In this document: positions 41,612 through 52,705 of the stretch, piece by piece
How positions within the stretch are numbered: the stretch's first letter is position 1
Layout of the letters: each line of letters opens with the position of its first letter
Source: Petunia secreta
Taxonomy: Eukaryota; Streptophyta; Magnoliopsida; Solanales; Solanaceae
Assembly (NCBI GenBank): GCA_029990175.1
Contig: JARKIP010000065.1
Coordinates: 11,288,501 to 11,352,500, forward strand
Length of the DNA: 64,000 nucleotides
Direction of reading: 5' to 3'
Made by a program: the position numbers and the translations under genes
Notes under the pieces: generated by a model
Databases searched by the model: none
Told to the model about the DNA's origin: nothing
What the model saw: only the letters and a program-made list of their open reading frames with translations

Positions 41612-42113
41612 CGGAGGGGATTTCCTCTTCGCGATCGCGAAGATTATTATTTTGTTCTTCGCCTTCGAGTCACCTTGGGCGCGATCGCGACCCTCAGCTT
41701 TTAAGTGCCCTGCGCGATCGCATATACTCTAGCGCGATCACGAAGGGAACTTGAGTAGCAGCGGACCAGAATCTTGTAAACATTGTATTGGGGTGTTATA
41801 AATACACCCCTACTTCATTTATTGCCTTTTTACCTTACCTTGAACACAAAAACACATTAAATGAGCATTGCTCTTGTCATTGTAACCATTTTGGCTTAAA
41901 TCAATTGGATGAATCCAAGTTGCTCTTCAATCCATCTTTGATCATTCTATTTGCTAGAGCCTCGTGTCTCTTGAGGATAGTTGCTTAGCGTAGGTGATTC
42001 TTTCCAATCGTTTGGGGTGTAACGGAACAAGTTCTTCGTCGCTACTCGAACTATAGTGTAAGTCTCGTCTCATTTTTATCTCTTTATCGCTTTCGTAGGT
42101 TTACCCTGCATAA
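41383..42113 (+). repeat. R8 3' LTR (731 bp)
   Basis: Begins TGATG and ends CATAA, with one change in the terminal CA. Encodes the last 76 residues of pol. Followed by cctac. Confidence 0.94.
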
Positions 42114-42118
42114 CCTAC

Positions 42119-42811
42119 GGTATGCAACTATCCTCAAGAGATACCCGACTCTTACAAATAGAATGATCAAAGATGGATGAAGTTCAAATTGGAGTCCACC
42201 AATTGAATTCAAGTTCCCAACAAGGGTTCAAGGAGAGCATAGCTCAAGTTTCTTAAATATTCAAGGTGATGTAATGAAATGAAAGACTAAAGGGAGCTTA
42301 TATAGTTTTCCCTCCACAATTATGAAATGACTAAAATGCCCATGGGATGGGTTAAGACATACAAGCCACTTAAGGGCAAAATTGGAAAGTCTTCAAATGA
42401 GTCGGAAGTAGGCGCCCCCCGCCTAGTGAAAAGAGACGCCCCGCCTAGTGTTTTGTAGGCAAAACAGGCGCCCCAATGGGCAGGAGTAGGCGCCCAACCT
42501 ACTTGAAGTAGGCGCCCCACCTACTTGAAGTACGCGGTCCGCCAAAAATAGAGGCGGCCAGAGATCCAGAGAGTGAGCTTCAACTAGGCGGTCCGCCCCT
42601 TTGAGTAGGCGGTCTGCCCCTTCCTGGGGGTCCTTGGAATGGCTCAAAATGTGTCCCCCGAGCCTCTCCTTTGGTGCCTATGTGCTCCTCCTTCCTTGGC
42701 GCTCCAATGCATGATCTTCAAGGCGTTTCCGGAGCCCTTGACTTGTATTCCTTGTGCTCTTGAGCTTGGCTCTTGATGGTTGGCGCTTTGGCTCCAATTT
42801 GCCCGGCATCA
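42119..42811 (-). repeat. R7 5' LTR, distal piece right of R8
   Basis: Matches 30586-31247 nearly base for base, including the dyad cluster, and ends CATCA at 42811. Confidence 0.9.
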
Positions 42812-43720
42812 TACACTGAGCTACCAATGGGATCGATCGAATCATTAACTCCAAAGTAGGATTTATTCAAGAAAGTGTATTCCGGTGTCCCCAAGCGGGA
42901 GAAGCACATGGAGGATATATTTAAGATCAGACAACGAGCTGCTCAAAGATTATCTAGACTGGTTCAGAGGGAACACATTGAGATCCCTCCACTTCCCAAT
43001 GATATTGTTGTGGTAGCTTTTGGTAAAAGTTTGAATGCAAAGGGATCCCTGGCCACCTGAGAGCTGCAGTGGAGTCTGACTCAACACCATGTGTCAACAT
43101 GGAACGCCCTGCACCAAAGGTACACCAAGAAGCTTTGCCTAGAGCTCAGGGAGTCTCCTGCTCCCGAAGAAGCCTGACTGGTTATGAAAGATGTCATCCG
43201 CAAAGGATAGAGATGGGGTATGTGGAGGAACCTCGAATGGGGGACAAAGGCAAGCGAAACAGGAAAAGAAAACATGGATGATTTTCAAAAACAAGACGGA
43301 CAGGGAATGTCGGGGTCATTGTCCAAGGGATCTCTCTACTTGGAGTGGGTTCCAAATCGATTTAAAGAATTGGTTCTGTTGCGTCAACGCCGTCGAGTTC
43401 GTGAGAGACCATATAAAAAACACAAAAATATGTTAGCCAAGTAACCTGAGAGCAGAACCTGGTAGGAGGAACAAGGAGCTTTACTGCCAATTACATAGGG
43501 ACCATGGACAAGACACGGTCAGGTGCAGAGCGTTGATCTTAGAAGCCATGAATTTACTAAACAAAGGATACCTCAAAGACCTGCTCAACGATAAGGAAAA
43601 ACAGACCATCGCTAGAAGTGAGAAGCAGGACACACCGCCAAGCCTGCCCGATCCTAAAAGGTCGATCAATGTCATAATCCGCGAACCAACATTACTTAGA
43701 GGGTCAGAGAATATCTAAGC
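42812..43720 (+). pseudogene. gag: R6 gag, C-terminal part
   Basis: Resumes the frame broken by R7: ELPMGSIESLT, a stop, then VPKREKHMEDIFKIRQR, LSRLVQREHIEIPPLP and GKSLNAKGSLAT (42875-43060). After further stops it reads KELYCQLHRDHGQDTVRCRA (near 43480), a C-H-H-C pattern like the zinc-binding motif at the end of Tat Gag, then LLNKGYLKDLLNDKEKQ and RSINVIIREP. Aligns with the R4 gag end. Non-functional. Confidence 0.75.
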
Positions 43721-43769
43721 AGCGCCCAGCCAGGGCCTCGCCCGAGATGAAACGATCCTATTTAGCGAA

Positions 43770-44330
43770 GAGGACAACATCATATGTGGCACCCCGCACA
43801 ATGACGCCCTCTTCATAACACAAAGGATGGAAGATACAAATGTGAAGCGTGCATTAGTCGACACCGGTATTGCTGTAAACATCATCAGATGGGATGCACT
43901 GAAGGTGATGGGTGTTGAGGATCGAACCGTGCCGAGTGTTTTCACGCTCGCATGCTTTAACAATTCTTGTGATAAAGCTATAGGCAAAATTAACTTAACC
44001 ATCTACTTGGCGGGGATAGATTACATTTCATACTTTCAGGTAATCAAGGGAGGCATTTCTTACAATGCGATCGTCGGGCGAACGTAGATTCATCAAGCCA
44101 AAGCAGTACCATCCATTTGGCATCAGAAACTGAAGTATCCTACTCAGTGGGGGATAAAAGAAGTGAATGGTGACTAGGAGGCAGCAATGAAATGCTATAC
44201 TGCCGCAATCCTTGGAGCAGCTGTCCCCGAGCATGCGCCTGAGACAAACATTACAGAAGACCCCAAAAACCTCGAGGTTGTAATCAACCAAGACTATGAT
44301 TCAGAGGGTATAGTTGATTGACATCGTTTG
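43770..44330 (+). pseudogene. R6 protease; pol ends here
   Basis: 43827-44087 reads VKRALVDTGIAVNIIRWDAL, the aspartic protease active site (D-T-G), then FNNSCDKAIGKINLTIYLAG and YNAIVGRT. A stop at 44085-44087 is followed by a short further stretch (EVNGD, stop, then NLEVVINQDYDSEGIVD, stop at about 44321). No RT sequence follows, so the RT-RNase H-IN part has been deleted or was never present. Confidence 0.75.
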
Positions 44331-45170
44331 GGGGTGTGGGGAGGGGGGAAAAGAATAGGGATAATACGAAGTACTTTTCTTTTCGAAATTTACTTAGCAC
44401 ATTCTCTTGCTCTCAGATTACAGCATTTTCATACTTTTTTCGGACATGTTACGGGTCTTTACCCACAACATCCTAGGCTCTACATCTTTATTAATAAAAC
44501 TACTATCTTACTTAGTCGGTTTTACTCATTTTTTTAGATCCATCTATGATCCAACTATTCATAGCACCGACCATGTACAAGTTGAAGTAATACACCATCT
44601 TTACGTGACAAAAGTAAGGCACACTACACATTTAGAGTTAGACCATGTCTAACTCAGCAACCAGGCATTAATCCAGCGTTGATCTTGTTAAATCAACATT
44701 TGCACCTACACGCCGAAGGGGACGCCTGTCCGCGTAGTGCCAAAAAGTCTTAAATACTCGAGTACTAAGCGAAGAAGTTTTGTCTCAAAACACAAAAGGA
44801 CCGTTTGTACACGGGCTAAAGTCGTCCCATTGTGGGTGCAAACAGCCATCTACTACGGATGCAACCTAGCCACCGTTTATCGGTGCACAACAAGCACAAT
44901 TGCTCAAGGCAGGCACACTGACGCACGTTCTTAAACTAGAACAGTTAGGACGACCAGACTGGAAGCCATCTAATTCTTAGGCGCAAATGCTCACATAGGA
45001 ATAACTTAGCATTACTAATTATTTTCAATGGAAATTAAAAAACGTAATGAGCAAAGACAAGTGATTTAAATGAACACACCACAAAATGGGCCCAAAAATT
45101 ACATTCAACATCCGCATACGCGGATAAATGTTTAAATTATCAGATGCATAAAAAAAGAGCATGAGATGAG
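44331..45170. other. R6 spacer at the missing-pol position
   Basis: Begins with a G-rich tract (44330-44360: runs of 5, 4, 6 and 3 G). No gene supported; frames at 44328-44652 and 44737-44934 lack recognisable content. Confidence 0.5.
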
Positions 45171-47619
45171 GGGGAATTGTCATTCCTCTCTCGGGGGACT
45201 TCCTTCATCGGCCGTACTCCGTGAAAGTCCTGCTTCACCAGTTGTACGTTCCCCATCGGCGACTCCTCTCTTCCTAGCATTCCTCAAGGTCAGGACCAAG
45301 CTGAGTATCTTCCCGGGCAACAAGGCTGGTATAGGAGGCAATCTTAGCAGCAAGGTCAAGAGTACGGTCATCACGAACCCAAAGAAGGCTGGCGAGAGTG
45401 GCAGCAACGTTGGCGCAATCAACTTCTGCTATGCGACAAGCATTCAGAGCTTCTCTATGTTGATCTTTCAGGAGGTACTTCTCGCAAAGGTCGTCACAAA
45501 ATCATTCAAGTGATGCCACTTCACCTTTTAGCTTGTTATTCTCATCTTAGAGGAAAGAGGAGAGACCCTGAGTATCCGCAACATATCTCTCTGCGGCATT
45601 CTTTCTCTCCCTCATACCGGATTGGGTCTATTGCAGGTCTCTCACGATTCCCTACAGAAGACTCATATTGCTGAGATGGAGTTGCTCTGAGACCTTGAAA
45701 TCTGTAAAAGACAACTTGAGGGCTCCACATCTTGCTTGTGCTTGTGCACTTCACATGTCAACGCCCCCTTTAAGTTCCTGCTTTTCAGAGCCTCGGCACA
45801 AGAAGCATCACGTGTGGTCTGCAGCTCGCCCTTCAGTTCCTCAACCTTCTCTACAAAGGGCTGTAAACTAGCCACTCGTCTGTGTAGGGCATGCGCATCC
45901 TTGACCAGATTCTCTTGTAATCAATCCCTGGGTAATAACAAAGACAAGAGTTTGGTAAAAGGGAGAACAATTTTAAATTTGACGTGGTAGTGACAGGAAA
46001 CATACCCGGAGGGAGCAGTCGGTGGCAACCTCAAGCAACTCATGATTTTTTTAGCCAGAGAGGTGCTCTTGTTCAGCAGAGCCAACTAGTTAAGTGGTAT
46101 GCACCGTGGCAACCCGCGGAGTTTTCATCAGGTTAACCCCGCAGAAATTGGGATTATAACCTCCTGAGCTCCACCAACGGGTTTAGGCACGGCCTCTTCA
46201 ACAACTTCTTTGCCAGGACGTCGCTTAAAAGAGTTTAGAGCCCTAAGGAATCGAAGCAACAGCAACAGGTTCTAAACAAAGAAAGAATGTTATTTCAAAA
46301 ATTGAAGTTCAAGAAAAGATGAACCTGGAGGGTGTGGATCGGAAGACATAGCAAGAAGCAAGACATCGTCCTGCACACTAGCCTCTTCCTCAGCTATGAG
46401 AGTCTCTTCAATCAGATGTCTAAGCTTTTGTGAAGAAGGACCAGCTTCAACAACAGAAAATGGGGTTGCCTCAACAGCCCCAGACACGCACACTCGAGGC
46501 ACTTCCCCCTTACTGTCAGAAATCACAAGGGTTTCACTAGTAATGGGCACGCTGGCTTGCCTAGAAGACCTTCTCCTCTTTGAGGAACGGGATATGCTTG
46601 CCCGCTCCAAAATTCTCCCACTAGACGCCAACACATCAGGTAAGGGAGCTATATATGGGGCAACAATAGGAATCTCTCCCTGCATAGGCATATTACGTTG
46701 AGAGAACCCTGGAAGCATCAATGAGTATAGTTGTAAGAGAAATTTCAGGTAGAAAGAGCGGCTCGATGACTACCTACCGTGATCTTTCGCCAGCCAGCCA
46801 TTCGCTTCGCCAAAGACAAGAAGGTCACGGAATCAGGATGGTTCCTTGAAAAGATGTTGGTGACCCAAATCATTAGCTCATTATGACTCAAAGAAACGGT
46901 GGACAATACATTCACTTCACAAAAGAAATAAATCAGTTTCAGGCGAATACAGTTGCAAGCAAGGAAATAAGTTTCTGCGGACTTACACTTTCTATTAAAG
47001 ATCTCTGGAAAGGGAAGAGAAGAAACCAAGTCGGGCGTCCGTACAGCCACGTACATGTATACCCAGCCACAATCTTTGGAGTCTTCACTATTGGGGACTA
47101 TACCTTTTCTCCCCCGTTTCATGAACATTAGCATACCAGCTTTATGAAGACGAGGGTAATAGAAGGCCATGAGATAATCAAAAGTGAATACCATCTGGGC
47201 GTGGTTAGCCAAGTGATCAAGCACGGCCACTAATCGCCACACAGAAGAGCCAATTTGGCCCAAGCTAACATTATAACGATGACATATGTCCTCTATGATT
47301 AAATGGACGTGCCTGTTGAGATGAAGAGTAAAAGGGTATATGTTAACCACCGAATAGCCAGCCCGATGGGAGGAAATTCTTTTTCAGCACCAGGAGCAAG
47401 AACCACAGCAAAATCAAGCCATATGCATTCATGCTTGATACGCATTATGTCCCTCTCTGTAACTGCAGAGGGGTAAGAACCAATGGAAAGGTTGCTACTT
47501 TCACCCTCATGCTTGGGAGTTTGGACTAGCATGAGGCCGTCATTTTCGAAATTAAAGGTGCTAGTAATGTAATCTTCTGCTCTGAAGTTAGTAGGGAGAA
47601 AGCATGGAACTTGTGCCAT
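45171..47619 (-). pseudogene. R6 antisense extra ORF, gypsy-type transposase-like domain plus coiled coil
   Basis: Start ATG 47619 (MAQVPCFLPTNFRAEDYITS). The frame slips by one near 47345, then continues open to 46745: VNIYPFTLHLNRHVHLIIED, HRYNVSLGQIGSSVWRLVAV, FTFDYLMAFYYPRLHKAGML, WVYMYVAV. Spacing and residues align with the R4 antisense ORF (both have YPF/HPFT, YN.CLAQ/YNVSLGQ, W..V..LD, FTF.HL/DYL, FYP). A hinge follows, with a basic KRRRSSR patch and acidic stretches (46721-46290). Then a coiled-coil region (LQPFVEKVEELKGELQTTRD, near 45860) and more fragments to about 45180. Probably the family annotated as putative gypsy-type transposon. Disabled by a shift and stops. Function unknown. 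Confidence 0.7.
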
Positions 47620-47713
47620 GATGATATTTTAACGAGATTGGGAAAGATATTGTCTTTTGAAGAAAAGTTCTTGAAGATCTTGAAAAGGTTGTGAATAAAC
47701 TTTCTCACTTGCG

Positions 47714-47726
47714 ACATATATATACA
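47714..47726 (-). promoter_or_regulatory. Putative TATA box of the R6 antisense gene
   Basis: TGTATATATATG on the minus strand, about 100 bp upstream of the antisense ATG. Confidence 0.5.
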
Positions 47727-48042
47727 TGTCTGGGTTGGAAACATATAGGGAAGTGGAATGATCTCAACCACGTGGGATCATAATCATGATTACTATAGTT
47801 TAAGTGATACGGATCCCCATAATTATGGGATGTGAACCGAGCAGCAACATTGGGAAGATACGCGGAAAAACCCCTCCAATCATCAGGAGACACGTTGTTG
47901 TACTAAGGAATTTACATTTAATACGATGTACGCGAAGAGTCTAGGAGGCGAGCATCAGTACGAGCACGCCTCTACGTTTGCTATCACTCTTCTTTCACTT
48001 CCTGACTACTTGCATCGGCACTCAGCAAGAGGAGGGACTGAC

Positions 48043-48543
48043 TGTGTGGCAAAAATATGCCACATATAGTTAAGGGGATACGAGTCCAACTGCAAGACTA
48101 GATTTATCTTACAGGTCACCGGACATTGAGGATATGCACCCGCTCAAAGAGCCAACGACCGTTTAGACATTTTGGCCACAGGCCACATGGCATATATCCC
48201 GTCGCCTAGGGTTTACAGTCTCCTAGTTAGGGTTTAGTATACCATCACCTTAAGTTGTAGGCCCATGGCCCTATTGGTACTTGTATTTTACCTTATTAAG
48301 GACTTGGTATCACTACTATAAATATCCCTCATTACATTTTATTGTACTATCTCTTGATTTGTCATCAACTTCGACTACTCACAAGGAATAAGATTAATAT
48401 TGCTTTCTTCATTATTTCTCGCTTGTTTATTTGTCTTTATTTTAATCGTGTTTGCTTACTTTTCCATCGTAATTTACCATATTGCTTATGATCACATTCA
48501 TAATTAGTTGTTTAACCTAGACGTACAAATTTAGACATAAACA
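48043..48543 (+). repeat. R6 3' LTR (501 bp)
   Basis: Starts TGTGTGGC after a purine tract (aagaggaggg, 48026-48036) and ends CATAAACA. Aligns with 29114-29616. Confidence 0.86.
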
Positions 48544-48548
48544 GTTAC

Positions 48549-50375
48549 CTAGATCAGACATCTTAGTAGTCCAAAAATATGTACATCTCGTAAAGGGAGA
48601 AAAAATAAGATACAAGTATGATAACTATAGCTGGTAGCCTCAACGAACAAGCTCGCTCACCACAGACAGTTAAGAGCGTCCTCGCTCCTCAATCGTGCTG
48701 TTGACTGGGTCCTCGGAGCGAAATTTGCTAAAATGAAAAGACAACACAAGAATAGATAGGGAGTGAGTCATAAAGACTGAGTAAGCGAGGAATAGCTAAT
48801 TAACTCAAGAAGTAGTAAACTAGCCAGGGAAATAGAAGGCAACAACAATTAACAGATAGGCGATGCACTGATAGTCAAGCAACAATCATATACACGTAGC
48901 AAACACATACAATGGTATAAAATGAATGAAACACAATGCAATGGGGACGCATGTGCCCAATGAAGTGAGCCGAATCCTCCAGATCCGAGGAGAAATCCTC
49001 CTACCCTCAATATATATGCAACGAGCGGAATTATCCTAGTCTTAGGGCGGAATCCTCCTGCCCTCAGATGACATAACAACCTAAAATTAAAAAGAAGTGT
49101 AATTTGAAAATATATAACAAGGTTGTGGCAAAGTAGGTACGCCCTGTCGGCAGCTATTCACATAAAGAACGCGTGAATAGAATATCCATAAAGCCAAAAG
49201 CCGTCAAACAAACGGATACTCTCACTTACCTCAAGTCTCTAATAATAATAGCTACTGAACAACCTCCATTCCTTTTAGACGTCCCTCAGAATAATCTCTT
49301 TCTAAGTCAAAGAAACATAAATACACTTATAAGTGTCTGAAGAAGAGTATTTAACCTTTCGACAGAGAAAAAAGGAAAATTATGAAAATACCCTTGAGCC
49401 CGACTTAGCCGAAAATCCAGAAATTATACATTTTCAGATTCTTCATAGACCCACTAGTCTAATTATATTATTCCTTTTCATTATAGAGTTCAATTTCATT
49501 ATATTTCCAAATTTCATAAACTTTAGGGTTCTAACCCAATTTCCCTAATTCAATTTCATGGGATTCCACCTTAAAGCTTTAGATTCAAAAAATTAAAGGA
49601 TCTAATAAAATTACCTGATCATAATGAATAGATTGTAGCCTGAAAATCTCCTTAAGACTGACTCGAAACTGATAGGATTGAATTTGGAATGAAATTAGCC
49701 GACTAAAATATTTTTATAGTCTTTGAAACAGTGCAATCGCACAGGGGGTAGCACTGCCCCGCCTCAGACCTTTTTGATCGTTCCTTTCAGCACGCTATTC
49801 TGCAGCGAAAAGTTATGCAACCAGTGCTGTCGCACCCAGCCACGCGCGATTGCACAAAAGTTGTCTTGGAAATGCACCAGGACCTGCTGGTGGGAAAATT
49901 TGGGTCAAAATGGGACCCTATGAAGCTCGGAATGACCCAAAAAATTTCCACACACTGGTTATAAATCACTTATGGAACCTACTCAAAAAGACAGATATTT
50001 GAATCGGATCCCCGAAACACCAGATAGGGTTCTTACGGTAGAGGTTAAATTCTGACATTTAGAACATTAGCAAAACCTATTCGACGAACCTCCAATTTTA
50101 CTTCTGAATGTTCACACAATACACAAATGACCATACGAACCTAACGACACTTTTGGATTTTGAATCAGAGATCATTTACTTAAATTGAGCTAGAAAACCT
50201 CTTTTAAGCTTTTACAGACAACCGAAACTGAAACCTTCCTCAAAGATCTACCAAACAAGGTCCGATTCAAGTCAAACTTTACTTACAGGTCCTAATGGAC
50301 CTTACTGTGCTTTTAAGACTGTCAACATGCTTATCGGAGTCCAAACTCCTAAAATGACTAGCCAAGGTTGTTTTA
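48549..50375 (-). repeat. R9 3' LTR, main piece right of R6
   Basis: Aligns with 52920-55237 over its length: the cggcagctattcaca-type segment (49149 against 54018), the gcggaatcctcctg units (48970-49065), and the end (gtccaaactccta... against atcctaactt...). Ends next to a minus-strand purine tract (taagtagaggaga, complement 50376-50388). The terminal TG is mutated to TA. Confidence 0.72.
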
Positions 50376-52705
50376 TCTCCTCTACTTAGACTCTCGTTCG
50401 TCCTACGATGAGCCTGAGTGTAGAGAAGAATATAGAGCCAAGTAGAATATTATCAGACAAAACTTCTTAACCATTCAACATATACCATCACACAATTACA
50501 AAATCAAAATCATAAATGAACGGTAAGAAATCTTAAATTTCATCATACCAGAATCACCGAAGAGATGAGGATATCTCTTCCGCATACTCGACTCAAGCTC
50601 CTAAGTGTCCTGCTCATGAGAACACTTGTTCTATCGCAAGCTAACTATAGGAATCTGCTTCAAATGAAGCTTCTGATTATTTCTGGCAACTATAGTAACT
50701 AGGAAGGATCCCGGATTCACTTTCGAAGCATCGATACATAAAATACCAGATGAAGTGGCATAGAAGCTAGCAAATCAAGCCGATAATCCAACCTTCCAAT
50801 ATGCTTCTCAATATGGAAAGAGTCAGAAAATATGGGACAATTGCCTGCCAATCCAAGGAAGCTACGAATCTTTGTCAGAGTGGTAGGACAAGGTCAGTTT
50901 TGCACTAACTCATCTGGTATACCATGTTACCACTGAGGCATAACTCGAATTTCGAGAACATGGCTTACAACTTACGATCACGAGGGGTATAATGAACCAC
51001 GCTTAAATGAGACTCGTGCCCCTCACGACTATAAGAGTAGATAAGAATGTCATTAATAAAGACAATATCAAAGGAATCGAAGAACGACTTGAATCGCTTA
51101 TCAAGCACCCAAAGGAGACATGCTTGACCTAATAAATCCCTTATCAAGCAAGGTCTGCAACTGCTCGTTCAGCTCTTTCAACTCTGATGGGCCCATGCGA
51201 TATGGAGGGATAGAAATAAGCTGAGTCCCTGGCACTACATCAATGCCAAACTCAATATCTTGATCAGGAGGAAGTCATGGTAGATCATCTAGAAACACAT
51301 TAGAGAACTCCATCAAAACAGGAACAGAGTCGAGGAATTAAATCACCATACTTGTATCTCGAACCATGGCAAGATACGTTACACACCCCTTATCCATCAT
51401 TAGCTTTTCCTTTATAAAGGAAATGATATGCCTTGTATGTAAAAAATAAGAGCCCTGCCACACCAGCAGAGCTAAACCAGGAAAAGATACTCGTTTAAAG
51501 CTGGCACGACAATCCATAGTGGTATAAGACGACGCCAATCAATCCATGCCCATAATAACATCAAATCAACCATGTCCAGAAAAAGAGGTTCACTCGAGTT
51601 TCATGACCCTTAAAAGATACAGTACAAGTTGGATATACTCGATCCACCAGAATAGAATCTCTGATAGGAGTAGAGACACATAAAGGATCACGGAGATGCA
51701 TGACATCAACATTAAAGCTAGAAGCAAAGTAAGGTGACACATATGAATGGATGGATCCTACATAAATCAAGGAATATGCTTCCCAACCAAATATAGATAA
51801 AATACATGTAAAAATAGCTACAAATGCCGTGCCATCCTGCCAGGCTGGCCATGCATATAGTTGTCTCTATTATTGAGCCAAGCCGCTACCGAGAGAACTG
51901 CCTCTGGAGGGACCACCAAACCAATGCGGGCGGTGGGACACCTCGAGCTGGCAAAGGTAATGAAAGAGCTAAGGCAATGAAGGAACAACCTAGGGTCGCA
52001 TAAGTTCCAGAGGGCGAGGGAAAGGATCACTACCACCCTATTTATGACGATAAGGGAAATCCTTCTTATGATGCCCTGGATCCTGAGGAATGAAACACCC
52101 AGAAGAATACCTATGCTGCTCAAACTGCAGCAAATCACAAGGGTGAGACTGGAATGGAAACCAACTCTAAGGATGAACAGACATGTTCTAAAAACCACAT
52201 GCCATAAGATGAACTGACCTAATAGGTGGCCTGCTCTCCTACTGATAACTCTTACCTCCAAATGTGGTACTAGGATTCCATGGAACACGGGATCTCTTAC
52301 TCTCTCACTCTGACTCTTCCTACTCTAACTTATCGTATGCCTCACACCTCCGAGCAATATCAACAGCAACATCAAATAAAGTCCTCGCCACAATCTCTCG
52401 GGCCATCTGAGACCTCAAAAAATGGGAAGGAATATTTATGGCCATCTTAGAAAACTTGATCCCATACACTAAAACTGACAGGTTGCCTTATCTAATCCTC
52501 TCAAACTAGTGACGCTTCACATCAAACTCGCTACGGGGGAGGAACTTCTCCATAAACCTGCAACAACACTTGCACTAGGTTAGCTTAGGTAAACTCTGCC
52601 TAGTTGCTAAAAGTGTTGTCCACTAATTCAATGTTGGACTGTGAAAGTAGAAGGTAGTATAATCAACACCATAGTGGATGAGATAAACAAGAGCCTCTAG
52701 AATAC
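50376..52705 (-). pseudogene. R9 interior: decayed Del/Tekay-like gag, protease and RT
   Basis: Reading leftward on the minus strand: a gag fragment near 52560-52300 (FMEKFLPRSEFDVKRH, SVLVYGIKFSKMA, VAVDIARRCEAYDKLE); a protease region at 51770-51561 (YVGSIHSYVSPYFASSF, VSTPIRDSILVDRVY), the signature of chromovirus protease; and an RT trace at 51147-50965 (FKSFFDSFDIVFINDILIYS, with IND for the catalytic IDD), followed by a shifted TKIRSFLGLAG. Dense stops, and integrase is largely missing. A purine tract and cgaacgagagtctaagtagagg precede the LTR. Confidence 0.7.

Larger units (their letters stand above)
34549..42113 (+). mobile_element. R8: complete CRM-like chromovirus, TSD cctac
   Basis: LTRs 34549-35299 and 41383-42113, PBS, PPT, gag-pol, and a perfect 5-bp duplication cctac (34544-34548 and 42114-42118). 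By eye the LTRs differ at about 15 positions plus one indel of about 20 bp, near 2%, so this is one of the youngest insertions here. The empty site can be read from the other R7 LTR at 30585. Gag is broken by a stop and a frameshift; pol is fully open. Confidence 0.96.
30431..42811 (-). mobile_element. R7: CRM-like non-autonomous element with an unfamiliar ORF; host of R8
   Basis: Minus-strand element. The 3' LTR is 30431-31247. The 5' LTR is 34393-34548 continued at 42119-42811, split by R8 and its cctac duplication. The PPT (complement at 31248-31260) and initiator-Met-like PBS (complement at 34382-34390) are both in place. The flanks are tacag and tacac. Between the LTRs are only 3.1 kb, with no PR, RT, RNase H or IN. 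The LTR ends, PBS, PPT and the first part of Gag match the CRM-like family, so its replication proteins presumably come from R8/R5-type copies (inference). Confidence 0.85.
29114..48543 (+). mobile_element. R6: Tat-lineage element lacking RT, RNase H and IN; host of R7 and R8
   Basis: LTRs 29114-29616 and 48043-48543, flanked by gttat (29109-29113) and gttac (48544-48548), a target duplication with one change. The PBS is of the TGGCGCC type. gag is split by R7 (30426-30430 tacag, 42812-42816 tacac). A protease follows gag, and then there is no RT, RNase H or integrase before the antisense gene and 3' LTR. Without its guests the element is about 7.0 kb. The LTRs differ by well over 10%, so it is old. 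Confidence 0.88.

Noticed and set aside
43069..43444. Overlapping small frames as separate genes
   Set aside because: All are frame fragments of the decayed R6 gag between its capsid and zinc-binding parts.
51818..52288. 156-codon minus frame as a gene
   Set aside because: Out of frame with the gag-like fragments of R9 in the same stretch; no motif.
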